A stretch of 64,000 nt of DNA from Metarhizium brunneum (Eukaryota > Ascomycota > Sordariomycetes > Hypocreales > Clavicipitaceae), in contig NC_089423.1 of the NCBI RefSeq assembly GCF_013426205.1, positions 2,170,001 through 2,234,000 of the forward strand, read 5' to 3'. A program made the position numbers and the translations under genes. The notes under the pieces are model-generated. The model was not told the DNA's origin, made no database searches, and worked only from the letters and a program-made list of their open reading frames with translations. Below, piece after piece: positions 10,447 to 20,959 of this stretch; position 1 is the stretch's first letter; every line of letters starts with the position of its first letter.

Positions 10447-12276
10447 CTACCAGTGGCACCATTTCGGCGGTAATATGCTCGCCGCCTCATATTTTGCCCT
10501 CATCGATTCCCTCAACTCTGCCACTCTGTTCGTAACCTCTTGTAACGATCTGCCTGGTACTTGCCTGGACAGCAACACCAGGTTCGGAGACCTCGTCTTG
10601 CGAATCACCCCGAGCAGCACTTCATCTTCCCATAGTCGCCAGCCGTGCCTGTCGTAGTATTCGTCCCGCGGCTTCGACGTGTCCTCCAGCGTCCGCTGTG
10701 TAGAAGCCACAAACAGTCTCATCTGTTCGTCATTCTTCTCCTTGATGATCTGGTCCCTTTCTTCCTGCGCCTCCCGCAACTGTCTTGACTGCTCTGCCAG
10801 CTCGGCATTCAGTATGGGGGCTTCGGCAAGGCGCTTCAGCTCATTCATCCCCAGCAGTATGCGAGGCTCCAACACCCGTACGTGATTTGCAAATGCCATC
10901 CGCGTCCGGTCCCGCATACTCCTCACTGTATTCTCATTCTTCTCTTGCGACTTCAAATGTGTCAATACCACGTCGTACAGCTGGTCGATGAACCCGACGA
11001 TTCGAAGAGCAAATTGCAAAGTGCATGCCATGAATTGCCCATTTTTAATGCTGATAGTTTCTGGTTTCGACTTCAGCCTGGAATATCCTCCTAGCAACAG
11101 CGCCTCCTTTAGTGCGAGCACAAGCGCTGGCATCAGCTTCCCTTGTATCCACGTCAATACGTCTTTTTTTTTGTATCGTGCATTCCGTATCTGTCTCGAG
11201 CTGCCTTTTGCGGGTATACTTTTGGAAGCTTCGATCTTGACTTGCTTCGTCAAAGTCCGTACCACTTTGAGGTTTTTCTGAATACTTTGAGAGTGCTCAT
11301 GTAGGTACTGTGCCTGTGAGTTTAGCGACGGTGCTTTGGGCATATCCTTGCAGATCTGCCACAGGGCAATGATCTCGTGGAATAGCTTGGTGCAATTGTC
11401 AGCCTTGATGGCCTCGGACTCAGTCTTGGACTCTTTCTCGATCTGAAGCAGTTGATCTGCCCACTCGCCCTCTGTACCCATCCAGCCTTGCTTGCCCATT
11501 GCGTTAATCATTTCATTGAGCCCACCACAGTTGAGGTAATAAGTCGACGCGCTTCTGTCTGGTGGTTCGGGCTCAATGTACCCAATGTTTGTAGAAATGA
11601 CGGCTTTGCCGGCGATGTGTTCCAAATTGCTGGTTCGTGAAGCGCTGTCAGGGGCCACGGCAGAACTTGTTACCTCTCGTACATCATCGTCGCTGCTACT
11701 ATCCTCTCCGTCACTGTCTTCGGCCTCTTCGCCCTGGTCATCGCCCTCGCCCACTACACCGACGTCCTTTTCTCCATCCACTTCCTCGTGTGATTCGTCG
11801 TCGTCATCTGATGATTCTGCAGAGTCACGATAAGACGATGGATCACTCTGCTCTTTCTCTTCCGCCAAAACTTGCCCCTCTCTCTGCTGGCTTTCCTGGA
11901 GCAATTGCTCCTCGGCTGCAGCGTCGTCCTCGGGCACAACTATCGTTACTCTCTTTGCTTTCGTCTTCCCCGCCGCACTATCATTGATGTTCTTGAAAAA
12001 ATTTGGATCCTGCGGGACATCATCCTCTATCATCGCCTTGGAAGTTTGCCGTCTCCCCGGCCTTTTAAGCGTAGGTCTCTTCACCACCGGCGGGTCTGGT
12101 TCCGTCTCTTCCCTATTCCTCTTTTCCAAGCCTCTCATGTTCGTAATATGTGAAGCGGCTTTCCTGGCTAAGCCTCGTCTTTTTGTTTGCAAATTCTTTG
12201 TCTTATCGGGAGATTCAAAGTCATAAATTGAATCATAGTCTGCCCGGGCAGCTGCGCTGCGTCTCGTGCTGACCAT
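10447..12276 (-). CDS. nuclear protein with acidic tract and SANT/Myb-like C-terminus
   Basis: Single exon, 609 residues, starting at an ATG followed by a basic head (MVSTRRSAAARAD, several KRR/KRP clusters within residues 30-80 that could be nuclear localisation signals). Residues about 151-200 form a Ser/Asp/Glu tract (SSDDDDESHEE...DSSSDDD). The middle is helical. Near the C-terminus the pattern W-R-L-W-E-D-E-V-L-L-G-V-I, then LSRQVPGRSLQEVTNRV, resembles a SANT/Myb-type helix-turn-helix with its spaced aromatic residues. Inference: a chromatin- or DNA-associated nuclear protein. I do not recognise an ortholog. It lies head to head with the PP2A activator gene, separated by about 640 bp. 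Confidence 0.78.
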   Translation of the reverse strand: MVSTRRSAAARADYDSIYDFESPDKTKNLQTKRRGLARKAASHITNMRGLEKRNREETEPDPPVVKRPTLKRPGRRQTSKAMIEDDVPQDPNFFKNINDSAAGKTKAKRVTIVVPEDDAAAEEQLLQESQQREGQVLAEEKEQSDPSSYRDSAESSDDDDESHEEVDGEKDVGVVGEGDDQGEEAEDSDGEDSSSDDDVREVTSSAVAPDSASRTSNLEHIAGKAVISTNIGYIEPEPPDRSASTYYLNCGGLNEMINAMGKQGWMGTEGEWADQLLQIEKESKTESEAIKADNCTKLFHEIIALWQICKDMPKAPSLNSQAQYLHEHSQSIQKNLKVVRTLTKQVKIEASKSIPAKGSSRQIRNARYKKKDVLTWIQGKLMPALVLALKEALLLGGYSRLKSKPETISIKNGQFMACTLQFALRIVGFIDQLYDVVLTHLKSQEKNENTVRSMRDRTRMAFANHVRVLEPRILLGMNELKRLAEAPILNAELAEQSRQLREAQEERDQIIKEKNDEQMRLFVASTQRTLEDTSKPRDEYYDRHGWRLWEDEVLLGVIRKTRSPNLVLLSRQVPGRSLQEVTNRVAELRESMRAKYEAASILPPKWCHW

Positions 12277-12912
12277 TTTGACGATGCGAGTAGAAAATCG
12301 TCTCAGCCCAATGGTGACGGCTTCATATTACACAATATCAAAAGACGCAGTCAGTGGTCGTTTGCTGCTCCGTATGCCTTAGTAATTAGTTGGGTCCGGG
12401 AATGACAGTTGATTGTCATCGACGGTTCTTGCGGAAGTCAAATGCACACGCGACTTGACGCGTCTGAAGCTAGTAGTACTACGTAGATGTCTGGTAAGCT
12501 TCTGCCCCACAATCCTTCACCCCACCTTGTCCAAGCAGGTCTTGCGATGAGGTCAGCGTCTTGAAATACGCACACATGTAAATTAGTCAGTTTCTCCCGT
12601 GCTTTCCATGTGGCCTGGTATCAGAGCGGTATATATTACTGTGTGTTTATTCCATGTTTCAATTTCACTTGATTGTCCATGATTCTGCGCTCTGCCACTA
12701 TGCAAGCATCGAAGTCTGCTGACTAAAAAAATACATCGCCCCCAATCCGAACCTCAAACGGTAGCATCTCCATCTTGCATATTAGCATCGCCGTCTCAAA
12801 ATATCCATATACCCGGCCCCAAATCCAACACCAAAGCACGGACAAGACAACAATCAATAATACCATCCTCCCCACGGCCATCGTAACCACGGCCACGAAT
12901 CTCACGCCCATC
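12277..12912. promoter_or_regulatory. divergent promoter region
   Basis: The only DNA between the starts of the SANT-like gene (-) and the PP2A activator (+), so it must hold both promoters. A TATA-like tatatatta lies at about 12631. Frames entering the PP2A activator from 12775 lack an ATG and are probably leader. Confidence 0.55.
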
Positions 12913-14462
12913 ATGGCCACGCCTCCTGTTGCACACCTCAACCCTACCCTACAGGTCATCCCAACCGCACAGCTCGCCTCCCACAAGTTCATCAAGCCCA
13001 CCAAACGCATCAACGAAGGCCACCACGTCGCCCATTTCCTCACATCCAAAGCCTACAGAGACATCTGCGCCTTCATCCTCCAACTAAACCACTCACTTTG
13101 CCCCCGAAACCAAACCTCCTCGCCCATCCCCAAAACATTCCCCCTCGTTCCAGGATCACCATCTTCCACGCCTTCCATCCAAGCTGTCCAGCAGCTCCTA
13201 TCTGAAGTTGAGGCTCTCGTCGAACAAGCGCCTCCAGACCCGGGACCACGACGCTTCGGAAACGTGAGTTTTCGGAAATGGCATGCCCTCGTCGAAGAAA
13301 ACCTCGATTCGTTTCTGGACAAGGGTATTCTCGGACAAGCCCTCTCCGCCAAGGGTGCGGATGGCGTCACGGCCAAGGACGAAGCAACCGCCTATTTAAT
13401 GGGCGCGTTTGGGAGCGCACAGAGATTGGACTACGGGACAGGCCACGAGCTGAGCTTTGTCGCCTTCGTGGGATGTCTTTGGAAATTGGGATTTTTCAGT
13501 GACGGAAAGGACGACGGCGACATTGAGAGAGAAATTGTCCTCGACGTCATTGAGCCGTACGTATAGCCTCGTCACTACTTACGCGGTGGCCTACATGCCG
13601 CCTCGCTGTTCTGACCGCACGCATTCCTGGACTATTTCCAAACTTCCCTCTTGCATCCCGACCAAATCAAGCCGCCCCCGTTCATCGACCAAGCCCTACA
13701 GAATACTCTGCTAACTAACATCTCAGCTACCTTCGCGTCATACGCACCCTCATCCTCAAATACACCCTAGAACCTGCTGGCTCCCATGGCGTATGGGGAC
13801 TCGACGACCACTCCTTCATCCCCTACATCTTCGGATCCGCCCAATTCACACGCCCTATCACGTTCGTGACCGAACCCATGCCCCTCGAGGGCTCCGTCAA
13901 GGGTGCCCCCAAACCAGGAGATGTCACCAAAGCCGCTGTCGTCGAGGATCTACGCCAAACGAACATGTATTTTTCGGCTGTTGGCTTCATCAATGACGTG
14001 AAGAAGGGTCCGTTTTGGGAACACTCTCCCATCCTGTTTGATATCTCGGGCATTAGAGATGGGTGGGGCAAGATTAACAAGGGCATGATTAAAATGTTCA
14101 ACGCCGAAGTGCTGTCCAAGTTTCCCGTGGTGCAGCATTTCCCCTTTGGGTCATTGTTTTCCTGGGATGCAGATCCTAGTGCTCCGGTTCCCGCACAGAG
14201 TGTTCACATGATGAACCAACCCGTGGCTGTTGCAGCGTCGACCACCGAAACACCACCTCTGTCTGCTACTGGAACGGCCGCCCCATGGGCACAGGCGACT
14301 AGGATGCCGCCGCCTCCCGGCCCAGGAATTCCCTACTCAAGAGTTCCGACAGGACCTAGCACGGGCTCGTTCGCATCCAGACAGCCTCGAGGCGAGGGTC
14401 CTGGTTCAAGGTCTGCTGCAGCACAAATAACTGTCACCAAGGCGCCATGGGCACGGGAGTGA
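12913..14462 (+). CDS. rrd1: PP2A phosphatase activator (PTPA/Rrd family)
   Basis: Peptidyl-prolyl isomerase-like activator of PP2A-type phosphatase catalytic subunits (PTPA, yeast Rrd1/Rrd2). Exons 12913-13556 and 13727-14462 (donor gtacgt, ctaac branch, acceptor ctcag, 170-nt intron) give 459 residues; the splice restores E-P-Y-L-R-V across the junction. Family landmarks seen: [20 protein letters not shown] near the N-terminus, [31 protein letters not shown], and [18 protein letters not shown] followed by [13 protein letters not shown]. The start chosen is the ATG in good context at 12913 (tcATGGcc); upstream in-frame codons have no ATG. A Pro/Ala/Thr-rich tail of about 90 residues with repeated APWA motifs follows the domain, which favours the Rrd1 rather than the Rrd2 branch, though that choice is less sure than the family. 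Confidence 0.93.
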
Positions 14463-14932
14463 CCTGTACTTGGGGAGTGCAATATTAGAAACATTAAACT
14501 CAAGATTCGGAGCAGCACCTTACATGGCACAAAGCAACGACTACAACTACGCACACGAGGGCGATTGGATGAAACTTATAGCATAAATCAAATCTGCTTA
14601 GACCATTATAGCGATAGACCCAAACAATGGAGGGAATAAACAACGCACTCACGTACGATAACCGTGATGGTGTGGGGTATAAGTTGCATGCACATGGGTA
14701 TATCGCAAGCCTTCCTCTCTCGTGGGTATCCAGCGCTTCAATGGAACAATGAACAAAACCAACCCATCTTGATGCAGTATCACCACGCCTCCAAATCGAC
14801 AAACAATCCTTATGAAAGACACCAGCAATCAAATCATACCCGCGGCCGAGCGAAAACTGGAGCGAGAAACAGGTTTCATCATGGCTTTTGAGTAGTGTAC
14901 GACAATATCACGTCCAGGCGGTGTGTTGGGCC
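14463..14932. other. convergent intergenic region
   Basis: 3' flanks of the PP2A activator (+) and the Ala-rich gene (-). No gene seen. Confidence 0.55.
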
Positions 14933-14951
14933 TTATGCTGCAGTGGTGGCA

Positions 14952-14998
<47 letters not shown>

Positions 14999-15664
14999 CT
15001 CGTCCTTGACTGGTTCAGCAGCAGGCTCGGTAGCAGACTCGGGGGCGGGAGCAGGAGCAGGAGCAGGAGCTTGAGACTTTGTCAGCAACTTGTCGTGAAT
15101 GACGTGGGACTACTTGGAAATGGATATACGCACCCGGAGCAGCTTCCTCGGTCTTGGTAGCTTCGGTCGTGGGAGCAGGAGCTTCAGTCTTTGGGCCGGC
15201 TTCTTCAGCCTTGGCCTCTTCCTTTGGAGCTTCAGTAGCTGGCGTAGCTTCAGCTGATGTAAATGAGGCCAGTTAGAATAAATTTCAATATTTCAGACAG
15301 TCCAAAAAAGCCCGCGGAACCAAGAAACAATCATGCAAAGAAGATCGGCTTACTTGCGGGAGCTGGAGCCTCTGGCTTCGTCTCAGTTGCTCCAGCCGTT
15401 GCGGTGGTGGTTGTAGCAGGGACAGGCTCTGCAGGCTTCGCCGCTTCTGTCTTGTTCTCCGTGGTATCGGCAGGCTTTGCAGCCTGGGTCTTGGAATCAG
15501 TCTTCTTCTTGAAGAGATTTTTCAGACTAGCCTTGACTTTGTCAATAGCACCAAACGCTGCAGCAAACTAGAGTGTCAGCCAACGTGCGGCAAAACAGAG
15601 CAAGCACTGCAGGTGTCCACAAGGGCCCCGACGAGGTAGGGTAAAACATACGAATGCCAGGCAT
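14933..15664 (-). CDS. small Ala/Glu/Pro/Thr-rich protein with polyalanine tract
   Basis: Four exons: 15652-15664, 15354-15557, 15134-15253 and 14933-15069, all splices phase-consistent, 157 residues, TAA at 14933-14935. Introns are 94, 100 and 64 nt; the last uses a caag acceptor. The N-terminus reads MPGIPFGAIDKVKASLKNLF followed by KKK, an amphipathic basic helix; the remainder is low-complexity (APAPAP, TEAT, KEEAKAEEA), ending EP, then 14 consecutive Ala all encoded by GCT, then PATTAA. No transmembrane segment or secretion signal is evident. I do not recognise a function. The 13-nt first exon makes this gene easy to mis-annotate; the exon-2 acceptor (ctgcag at 15558) was chosen because it keeps the frame. 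Confidence 0.68.
14954..14995 (+). repeat. (AGC)14 trinucleotide repeat inside a coding exon
   Basis: Fourteen perfect AGC units on the plus strand, read as GCT (Ala) codons by the minus-strand gene. Uniform codon use shows slippage rather than selection for an assorted alanine stretch. Confidence 0.95.
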
Positions 15665-17885
15665 AGTGAATGTCAGAAAGTAGCGATCAGATGTATATCA
15701 CGAGGAAGGCCTGTCAATGTCTGGCTATGTCTTCTTGGAAGCGTAGCAAGTTAGCAGGTCTGGTCGATGTGCAATATCCGGGTCCCGCTCTGGATGTTGT
15801 TGAGAAAGAATGCAGGGCAATCAATCATGGAAACACCGAGGGCCATGTGGGATGAGAGGAGTGCAGGGAACTTTACGTACCTAGGTACCTTGCAACAAAC
15901 GAAACCAGAAGATAAGCTTGCAAGAAACGATGCTTGGGGATTGATGAGAAATTTGATGGGGCTGGTTGATAAAGCCGGAAAAGTATGGTGGAAGAGGTAG
16001 AAGGTAGAAGAGGGAAAACCTAAACAAAAAAAAAAAAAAGAGGAAAAAAAATAGAAGCCAGGCCAGGAGGAGAGGGAGGGAGCAGGAGGGACACAATGAA
16101 GAAAGAAGGAGGGGGCCTGGTCTGTCGAGAAGGGAAACGACACTTGGGGGGCAGCGACGTCTGGGATTATAGAGTTGTCGACTGGTTCAATGTTGGTGGT
16201 GCTTCAGGATAGTAGTAGTACTTGCCTCTACACAAGCTGCAAAGCCGTCAATAAGGTATTGAAAGCTCCAAGTACCTTGACAAGCTTGGAGCTGCAAGCC
16301 ACAAACCGCCAAAAGCTCAAGACTGGCCCCAGTCTGGGGAAGCTCCATTGCTGCTCAGGCATGCATGTCCACATGGCCCAGGCCCAGGCCTGTTATTCGA
16401 AGCGTCTGGTCAACATTGACTGGAACGGTGGAGCACCTATAGCACCTGGGAGTGCTAGTGCTGGAGCCTAAACCGATCAGCCACCAGACAACATTTAAAG
16501 GGGACCAGACCAGCGACTGTATCACCAGACTGCATGCCGCAGTGCTGGTTGAGGTCGTCAAGTCAGTCTCGAGCTCAACAATGGTGAATCAATTACTGGC
16601 GGCGGCGTTTACCTAGCCGACCGTTTATTGACATCCCTAGACATCTGTCCACCATTTGATGGAACCCTGGCACCATTCGCATGCATAAGCCCCTGCTGCA
16701 TCTCTCGACGTCGGTTGTATGCACGCCATGCTTGAGACAGTGGCAATAGCTCATGTCCTCGCTTCATGTCCTTTTGCCTTGCAGTGTACACATTGCTTGA
16801 GTAGAGATGCAGACCGCCATAACTGGCGCATCATGGACTTGGACCAGGCGATGCTTCATCTTGTTTCGGCCGCGGCCATGACGCCACGCATTTCGAGGCC
16901 GGGACAGGGTTGTCTTCCCTTTGTCCTTGCCTCTCCTCACTCCGTACGGAGTACTTGTTGCTACGAACTGGATCTCCCAGCAGAACGTGATCGAGTCAGT
17001 GGCTCACTCGCCTGCGCCTGCAAGGGTTGGCCATGACCACTTGACGTTTTTCAACAACCTTGGACGGCCGCTCCACCGCCAAAACGCAGCCGTTTCCTAG
17101 CACTAAATTAGTTGTCAAGCCTCGAGGTGCCTTCAATGTTATGCCTTGCTCCCAGTACTACGGAGTACAGAGTAGTACGTACTAGTACTATGCATGCACT
17201 GCTGCATGGCTGGTGGGCCGGGCGGCCTCGATGTCTGGGAACATTGCTAAATTACCAGTTGCTGAAGCTCTTTGTTTCAGTTTGGCAAGACAGGATCTAT
17301 TCCTGCTGTCCAAGGCTTGGTGTGTGCTCACCAAGACGAGGGATTGTGACACAAGAGGCCGCCAGCCACCTGTCTAGTCTGCCATCGACATGCTGCCTTT
17401 ACATTGTGTCGATGAACAGAATACTCTGATTGAACCTTTTCCCCAGTGGCAGACAGACAGTGAGGCGGCCAATGCTTGCAACAAATTCTGAAAAACATGG
17501 AATTAACTGAATCGCAATTTCAGTAACGCGACGCTGAGTCACGCCCGGAGACTTGTATAAGCCATCGGCCTCCTGGGTCATCAAGATCTCAAGAAAATCC
17601 CGGAAGAGAACCATGTCTTCAACATAGGCGGCCAGAAGATCGGTAGGAATGTATCAGGCGGCCAATTGCGCCTATTTTAGACTTGAATTTGTTTGTCGAC
17701 ATTGGTGATATTTACAAGTGCACCTTCCCTCATAGATGACCTTTCCCTCATAAAGTTACGCGACGATGGTTAGCAGTTACACAAAAGCTAGCTCATTCCC
17801 TTAAGTAATAGTCCCTGCAGCATACTTCTCGTAGAATCAACGAAAAATGAAAACTTTCGTTTTCTTTCTCGTCCATGTGATGTCT
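15665..17885. other. gene-poor intergenic region
   Basis: Left part is the leader/promoter of the Ala-rich gene, with A-runs at 16026-16050. It contains palindromic elements (around 15880, 16939-16952 and 17154-17190) and no coding-like frame. Confidence 0.5.
16939..16952. repeat. perfect 14-bp palindrome ACTCCGTACGGAGT
   Basis: The sequence equals its own reverse complement. Shorter or diverged copies of the ACGGAGTA core occur at about 9608, 17160, 18571, 37389 and 42967, always outside the coding exons called here. Confidence 0.8.
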
Positions 17886-18183
17886 TTATTTGAAGATGCC
17901 GGCAAACGCCCCTCCAATTGCTGAGCCCGTGAGCAAACGGAAGAAGACCATATCCTGCCACCCTGTGACGAAGACACGAGAATTAGCATCAGTAATATGC
18001 CACATGGGAATTCAGCTCACACAGAAACGTTTGCTGAGGACCGCTGGAAGAATGTAACCGACTGAAACGGGCTTTTGGGGGTGTTGGATTATAATTTATC
18101 ACGCATTGAGAGAATCCGCCAGTCTGTTGCTGCTTGAGGCACTGATACAATGCCCGCTTCGGCTTTGCGACAAAGAGCGTCAT
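17886..18183 (-). CDS. probable two-exon small protein with hydrophobic C-terminus
   Basis: Exon 1 18021-18183 and exon 2 17886-17962 joined by a 58-nt intron (donor gtgagc at 18020, acceptor gtcacag) give 79 residues in frame, with TAA at 17886-17888. The N-terminal half (MTLFVAKPKRALYQCLKQQQ) is basic and Ser/Gln-containing with almost no acidic residues, as in mitochondrial presequences; the C-terminus (VFFRLLTGSAIGGAFAGIFK) is a Gly/Ala-rich hydrophobic segment fit for one membrane span. Good splice signals, kept phase and a sensible ending favour a real gene; size and lack of a recognised family leave doubt. A mitochondrial membrane protein is a guess from composition. Confidence 0.42.
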
Positions 18184-18427
18184 GCCGCATCACTGGGCAC
18201 TTCTTAGAGACCCATGGTGGTTCTTCCGTTGACCTGGACTCGAGAAAACCGCTTCTTCTTATTTCACTGCTACCTGAGGATCTTATTTCGGATTATTTTC
18301 CTCAAAAGCAACGACTTTGCTGAATGGAAAACGAAACGTGCTTTCTGCATGGCATGTAGCTGGCAGGGGAGGTCATGGGAACCCTTTATATATTAGTTTT
18401 ACAACAGTCTCTTCAACAAGAACGAGC

Positions 18428-18531
18428 GGTCTGATGGTCTAGTGGTATGATTCTTGCTTTGGGATTTCATATTCCTAAACAGTATCCTTACAAATTGCAA
18501 GAGGTCCCGGGTTCAATCCCCGGTCAGACCC
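18428..18531 (+). tRNA. tRNA-Pro (anticodon UGG) with intron
   Basis: Acceptor stem GGTCTGA (18428-18434) pairs with TCAGACC (18524-18530). Anticodon stem CTTGC (18453-18457) pairs with GCAAG (18497-18501). The loop reads TTTGGG plus T, placing TGG at 34-36. A 32-nt intron (18464-18495) sits one base 3' of the anticodon, the standard eukaryotic position, and contains CCTAAA that can pair with the anticodon loop. T-arm B box GGTTCAATCCC is present. Proline identity follows from the anticodon. Confidence 0.93.
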
Positions 18532-18541
18532 ACCTCAATTC

Positions 18542-18551
18542 TTTTTTTTTT
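18542..18551 (+). terminator. RNA polymerase III terminator
   Basis: A run of ten T residues 11 bases after the tRNA 3' end, the usual Pol III stop. Confidence 0.85.
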
Positions 18552-19694
18552 CATTCTTCAATTCCCAACCTAGACGGAGTAAAAACTGGCAGTTTTTGTG
18601 GCTAGTAAGTAGGTAGGTTACGGCCACTTTTTGCGGGTGCTTGGTCTGTGTGGGGCCGACGCGTTACGGGCCCCGGCGCCATCATGAATAGGATTTTTGG
18701 ATATCCAGCCAATCGACCTTGCGTCCCCCGTCGCCTTTTTGGAGAGTGCTCCGTACGAGCCACTCACCGCTTGATTATCCCTGTAACTAGTAGTAACCAA
18801 CCAAACTCACATTTGCTATCTTATTCCAACGGCTTGGCCAGGAGTCGTCTGTCAAGTATGCGTGTGCTCAGTATGATTCTCAAACGGCTTGACGGTATCG
18901 CTGTCTAAATCCTACTTCCTCATAAAATATGCCAACATGCTGCTGGATGGCATTGGTGCCTTTAAGCAGTTGTGGGAGTGGGTGGTGATGCGATAGACGC
19001 AGTCAGTCACCAGGAATTATGACGATGAGTTCTTCCAATTTAAGCAAATGTAGCATTGTTAGTGTTCCATTGCCTTGGCGCCCGAGGAGTTGGTGAATGG
19101 CCTCAATGTTCGTTCTTATCGCCTGGCCACTTGCAAGACTGGCAGTGCTCGACCAATGGTTTTTGATTCCCCTTCGTTGACCTCATGAGAATTAGCCTCT
19201 GTATCATCTAATTCGGCAGACCTCGTGCTGGTTGCATCATCACGTTCTGCAAGACCTCACTGATTGCTTGGCACGTTGGGGCTCTGTGGCTAACCTAACT
19301 ACCAAGAGTTCACCCTGAACCAAGGCATACTTATTGATGATATACTACAGTATGTTGGCGGATACTTCTTGGTGGGCAAACATATTCTCTCACAGACCGT
19401 ACGTTGATTGCCAGTTCATCCATCGATATACAATGCTCCTCGTCAGCAAAATTGTGCCCATCGACCAAACGGCCGAGTTTGCTACACAAAATTATGGAAT
19501 TTTGATGACAGTGGAAAGAACACTATACGGTGAGATGTTTTGGTCAGTTTCTTCAAGTCGAGGTTGACAAGTCTGTTCCACAACGGCCGTAACTTGTATA
19601 TAGACTCATTGGCGGCATGCCGTGTCTAGCCCGTGCCTGACTTATATCTGTCATGTATACGGGTGCATACGGATTATGGCAACGCAAAGTGGAA
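18552..19694. other. intergenic, no gene seen
   Basis: Scattered short frames only; no repeat or RNA gene recognised. Confidence 0.5.
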
Positions 19695-20959
19695 TCATCT
19701 ATTTTCTAGCCAAGTCGTTACAGCGTCGCATCCCACATCGCTGAGTTCTGTGCTGTCTCTTTCCAGTCCTACGTCAACTACCCGCACTCGTCTAATTGCT
19801 TCATCAACGCGGCTATGCACGTCTTCATCCCACTTACTCCTCTCCTTCAATTCCACAACGTTGACACTTCGCCTCATTAATTCGGCCAACTCTGCTGCCT
19901 GCGCCTCAAAACTGTGGCCCTTTGGCTTTGCGCGTTTCCTTGCTCGTGCACTCTTTGGTTTGGTGGTTGGCTTCGGGACGGGCAGTGCAGCCGAGTCAAA
20001 CAAGAGAAGAGTATCGGGAATTTTGAGCGTCGACTGCCTCGGCGGGAAAACTAGGTGGGATTTTCTTGGCGATTTGATGGGGTTTGGTGTAATCTCCTCA
20101 TCGCTCGTCATGTTATCAATGAGGGCTGAGTGTTCTACCGTCATGAAGAATGATTGTGGCACAATTAAGCCTGGACTGTGAAAGAACAAGCTTGGGCTCG
20201 CAAACGGATCGAATAAATTTGACGGCATGTCAAACAAGGCGGGCATTTGTTCTTGCAGCCTGTGTAGTTGCGACCCTTCTTGGGGCCCCGGGGGAGCTGT
20301 TGTTGCCTTGGCCCTTTTGGGTGGCCTATTAATACGGTGGTCGGGAAGAAACATGGTCCAATTGTATATCCCATTGTACGCAATGAGGCCTCTAACGCCG
20401 AACCTCGCGTGTGTATGGGCCTCTGTGAGAGCTAGGGACGCGGCTAAGCTGGCACCAAGGTATGATCCGTAAATGTAAATGTCGCGCCTCTTGTGGGTTG
20501 GCGGCGGAAAATTCTCAATGAGCCAAGCAAAGGCAAACGAGGTGTCGTGGACAGGGGTCGGCCAATATAACGGGCTGAATACTTTATTTACGGTTGAGAC
20601 TTCTGGCGAGGGTTCTGAGAAGGGTCTCCATCTGTAATTTATACTGGCAACTGGTCGTTTTCCAAGAAATGTTGGTAGTTTGGATGCCGAGCCATCAGGT
20701 TGGGGGAAAGGAGGCATGTGTATTAATAGGGGCTCAGTTGCAGAACTTCCAGGCATGTTGAATAGGCTGGACGCTTGTAAGTATTTCCTGGGTGGCATCA
20801 TCTTAAACATCAACACGGCTACCGTAGGGCGACCTACTCGATGGTGACATGTCCTGCAGAACCGCATCTTACCTCCACTCTCTCCGGGGCCGCGCTGCTG
20901 AAGGATCTTGGGGAGGAACCATGGACGTTGACTCGAAGCAGCCGGCGGCACAGGCGCAT
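19695..20959 (-). CDS. alpha/beta-hydrolase-fold protein, probably mitochondrial, nucleophile missing
   Basis: Exon 1 20838-20959 and exon 2 19695-20766, intron 71 nt (donor gtaggt at 20837, acceptor gtccag), 397 residues. The start ATG at 20959 (context atcaccATG) is in a different frame from the long exon; splicing joins GSAGHVTI to DLFNMPGSSATEPLLIHMP. The N-terminus (MRLCRRLLRVNVHGSSPRSF) is Arg/Ser-rich without acids, typical of a mitochondrial presequence. The hydrolase-like core has LLIHMPPF, VASINYRW, WPTPVHDTSFAFAWL and IYIYGSYLGASLA (about 137-149). The usual nucleophile elbow G-x-S-x-G is here G-S-Y-L-G (141-145), with Tyr in the catalytic position, so hydrolase activity is doubtful. 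C-terminal third is basic and charged. Similar fungal proteins exist in my memory; no substrate is known to me. Confidence 0.75.

Noticed and set aside
20867..20951. In-frame continuation of the hydrolase-like exon upstream to a GTG
   Set aside because: The alternative frame provides an ATG, a presequence and VRCGSAGHVTI joined by a 71-nt intron, which fits much better.
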